This document shows positions 5,622 through 6,197 of a stretch of 6,197 bases of DNA, piece after piece. This DNA comes from Deltaproteobacteria bacterium. GTDB lineage: Bacteria > Myxococcota > XYA12-FULL-58-9 > JAUUZB01. The first letter of the stretch is position 1, and the number at the start of each line of letters is the position of its first letter. The stretch spans positions 1 through 6,197 of the forward strand of contig JAUUZB010000282.1 in NCBI GenBank assembly GCA_030590185.1, written 5' to 3'. The translations under genes were made by a program, and so were the position numbers. The notes beneath the pieces are model-generated. The model was not told the origin of the DNA. It ran no database searches and worked only from the letters and a program-made list of their open reading frames with translations.

Positions 5622-6197
5622 GTGGGCAAGGCAGGGTCTTTCTCGTCGACGATGATGACCTGATTTTGAGCATGCTGGCTCGCTCGCTCAAGAAGGTCGG
5701 ATACGAGGTACGTACCGACCCGGGCGAGGCCGATGTGGTGGGCAGCGTGAGGGCCTTCCGGCCCGATGTCATCATGTTGGACATCAATCTGCCCGACAAG
5801 AGTGGCATCGAGATCCTCGAGGAACTGGTGGAGAGGAACATCGATGCGCAGGTGGTGATGCTAACCTCAGACGATTCGGCCGAGACCGCCATCAAGGCGA
5901 TGAAGCTCGGTGCGGTCGACTATCTAACCAAGCCGTTCAACCTGGAGGAGGTACGAATCGTTGTCGCCAAGTTGATGGTGAGCGACCGGCTCAATCGCGA
6001 GGTCGAGGTCCTTCGGCGAGTCAATGCCGAGCTGCTCGGCGGTGAGTTCATCGGCGAATCGAGAGCAACTCAGGAGATCAGAGATCAGGCCGAGAAGATT
6101 GCCGAGGCAGGCGTCTCCACCGTGCTCATCACCGGCGAGAGTGGCACCGGCAAGGAAGTCGTAGCCACCTACGTCCACCGATTGCTTCACGAGGGGC
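5618..6197 (+). CDS. NtrC-type response regulator, receiver plus start of sigma-54 AAA+ domain (3' end outside window)
   Basis: The first 193 residues are present. The receiver domain (about 5-120) has the acidic cluster Asp11 to Asp14, phosphoacceptor Asp55 in M-L-D-I-N-L-P, Thr83, and Lys105 in T-K-P-F. A helical linker (about 121-142) follows. The AAA+ sigma-54 interaction domain then begins with F-I-G-E-S (144-148), and Walker A G-E-S-G-T-G-K-E lies at 173-180. The window ends shortly after, so the GAFTGA loop, Walker B and the C-terminal DNA-binding helix cannot be seen. It is the expected cytoplasmic partner of the upstream kinase: the ATG overlaps the kinase stop (ATGA). By family knowledge, phosphorylation at Asp55 would promote oligomerisation and ATP-driven opening of sigma-54 promoters. 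The targets are unknown; the nearby divergent ferredoxin gene is one candidate. Confidence 0.92.
   Translation, partial: MSGQGRVFLVDDDDLILSMLARSLKKVGYEVRTDPGEADVVGSVRAFRPDVIMLDINLPDKSGIEILEELVERNIDAQVVMLTSDDSAETAIKAMKLGAVDYLTKPFNLEEVRIVVAKLMVSDRLNREVEVLRRVNAELLGGEFIGESRATQEIRDQAEKIAEAGVSTVLITGESGTGKEVVATYVHRLLHEG

Overview
The window looks like chromosomal DNA from a GC-rich, Gram-negative bacterium. The gene styles (a PD40-type lipoprotein, a CXXCH-bearing sensor kinase, an NtrC-type regulator, a NapH-like membrane ferredoxin) fit a deltaproteobacterial or Myxococcota-like lineage. That placement is inferred from style only; there is no marker gene here.

The window has two divergent halves. 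The left half (1 to 3044) is read on the minus strand. In transcription order it holds a polytopic membrane protein with two ferredoxin-type [4Fe-4S] motifs, then a small beta-propeller lipoprotein (six PD40/TolB-like blades), then an alpha-helical protein of unknown function that runs off the left edge and carries DGxIS-type degenerate EF-hand or TerB-like motifs. The three are spaced 53 and 97 bp apart and may be one transcription unit, though this is not certain.

The right half (3208 to 6197) is read on the plus strand and is a tight three-gene operon with ATGA overlaps at both junctions. It encodes a PhnD-family periplasmic binding lipoprotein, a membrane sensor histidine kinase, and an NtrC-type response regulator cut by the right edge just after Walker A. 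The kinase has a CXXCH haem-c attachment motif in its periplasmic domain. The simplest reading is a three-component pathway: a binding protein presents a ligand to a haem-bearing kinase, which phosphorylates a sigma-54 activator.

Between the halves lies a 163-bp divergent region. On its minus-strand side is an in-frame scrap of about 25 codons that reads as the C-terminal end of a NarL/FixJ (LuxR-type HTH) response regulator. It runs without a stop into the ferredoxin gene. It suggests that a regulator gene once preceded the ferredoxin gene and was cut at about 3150, perhaps when the plus-strand operon arrived. The first plus-strand gene is also visibly lower in GC than the left half. No RNA genes, insertion sequences, CRISPR arrays or convincing terminators were seen.
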